NCBI GenBank assembly: GCA_934541015.1 | Contig: CAKTDC010000028.1 | Span: 1-43,942, forward strand | Direction: 5' to 3' | Source of the DNA: an uncultured Luteimonas sp. | Lineage (GTDB): Bacteria; Pseudomonadota; Gammaproteobacteria; Xanthomonadales; Xanthomonadaceae | DNA: 43,942 bases | In this document: piece after piece, positions 43,775 through 43,942 of the stretch | How positions within the stretch are numbered: the stretch's first letter is position 1 | How the letters are laid out: each line of letters opens with the position of its first letter | Program-made: the position numbers and the translations under genes | Notes under the pieces: generated by a model | Told to the model about the DNA's origin: nothing | The model's database searches: none | Seen by the model: the letters and a program-made list of their open reading frames with translations, nothing else

Positions 43775-43942
43775 CCTGTTGGCTACCGGGAACGTCGCCC
43801 CGCGCAAGTCACAGCCAGCGAGTTCCCCTTCCCGTCAGGGCCCCTGTTGGCTACCGGGAACGTCGCCCCGCGCAGGCCGCAGCCAGCGAGTTCCCCTTCC
43901 CGTCAGGGCCCCTGTTGGCTACCGGGAACGTCCTCCCCGCGC
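43775..43942. repeat. 68-bp tandem repeat, cut by window end
   Basis: Copies at 43775-43842 and 43843-43910 differ at three positions, and a third begins at 43911 and continues past the window. Each unit contains GGGAAC and GTTCCC in inverted order, so each could fold into a hairpin. No reading frame of known type crosses it. Confidence 0.95.

Overview
The window is very GC-rich (about 70%) DNA with tightly packed genes, many 1-4 bp stop/start overlaps (ATGA, GTGA, TGATG), and dispersed short palindromes of the REP type. Gene content and layout (mlaFEDCBA in one run, bifunctional MaoC-Pta next to AckA, slipin-RtcB, separate EgtB and EgtD) fit a gammaproteobacterium of the Xanthomonadaceae/Lysobacteraceae kind (Lysobacter/Luteimonas-like). 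That assignment is inference from gene types and base composition, not a database result.

Layout. 1-240: 12-bp tandem repeat and a large REP-like inverted repeat. 538-7616 (+): a cytochrome P450 with an atypical I-helix, a retropepsin-like lipoprotein, a DUF3597 protein, the ergothioneine pair egtB-egtD (start/stop overlap), and a trimethylamine monooxygenase (tmm). 7.8-25.5 kb is an accessory region: a pRiA4b-like gene cut short and joined to a copy of the slipin 3' end; hipBA on the minus strand with three palindromic operator-like sites exactly 50 bp apart; a recD-like C-terminal remnant; the slipin-rtcB operon with two tRNA-like genes directly upstream; a tiny promoter-ORF-terminator unit; a secreted hypothetical protein; a stand-alone HipA-type toxin (YjjJ/HipH); a NERD-helicase; and a type I restriction-modification operon (HTH-fused hsdM, hsdS, dinD, a three-way-junction hairpin, hsdR, YgjP-like peptidase). 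25.5-34.5 kb (-): recC-recB-recD, with palindromic repeats carried in frame in recB and recD. 34.6-38.7 kb (-): ackA, bifunctional enoyl-CoA hydratase/phosphate acetyltransferase, universal stress protein and phasin, with an FNR/Anr-like box upstream. 39.2-43.5 kb (+): the complete Mla phospholipid-transport operon. 43.5-43.94 kb: three palindromic repeats about 60 bp apart, then a 68-bp tandem repeat running off the window.

How the genes work together. EgtB and EgtD supply the committed steps from histidine to the ergothioneine sulfoxide intermediate; Tmm oxidises trimethylamine, a possible product of betaine breakdown (link inferred only). Slipin, RtcB and the adjacent tRNA-like RNAs look like an RNA-repair locus. 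HipBA, YjjJ, the NERD-helicase, the type I system and RecBCD together form a genome-defence and DNA-processing region. Phasin, Usp, Pta and AckA form a low-oxygen/acetate module, and Mla maintains outer-membrane lipid asymmetry.

Limits: all calls come from reading the sequence and family knowledge. No search, folding or alignment software was run. Starts were chosen from overlaps, Shine-Dalgarno-like sequence and family length.
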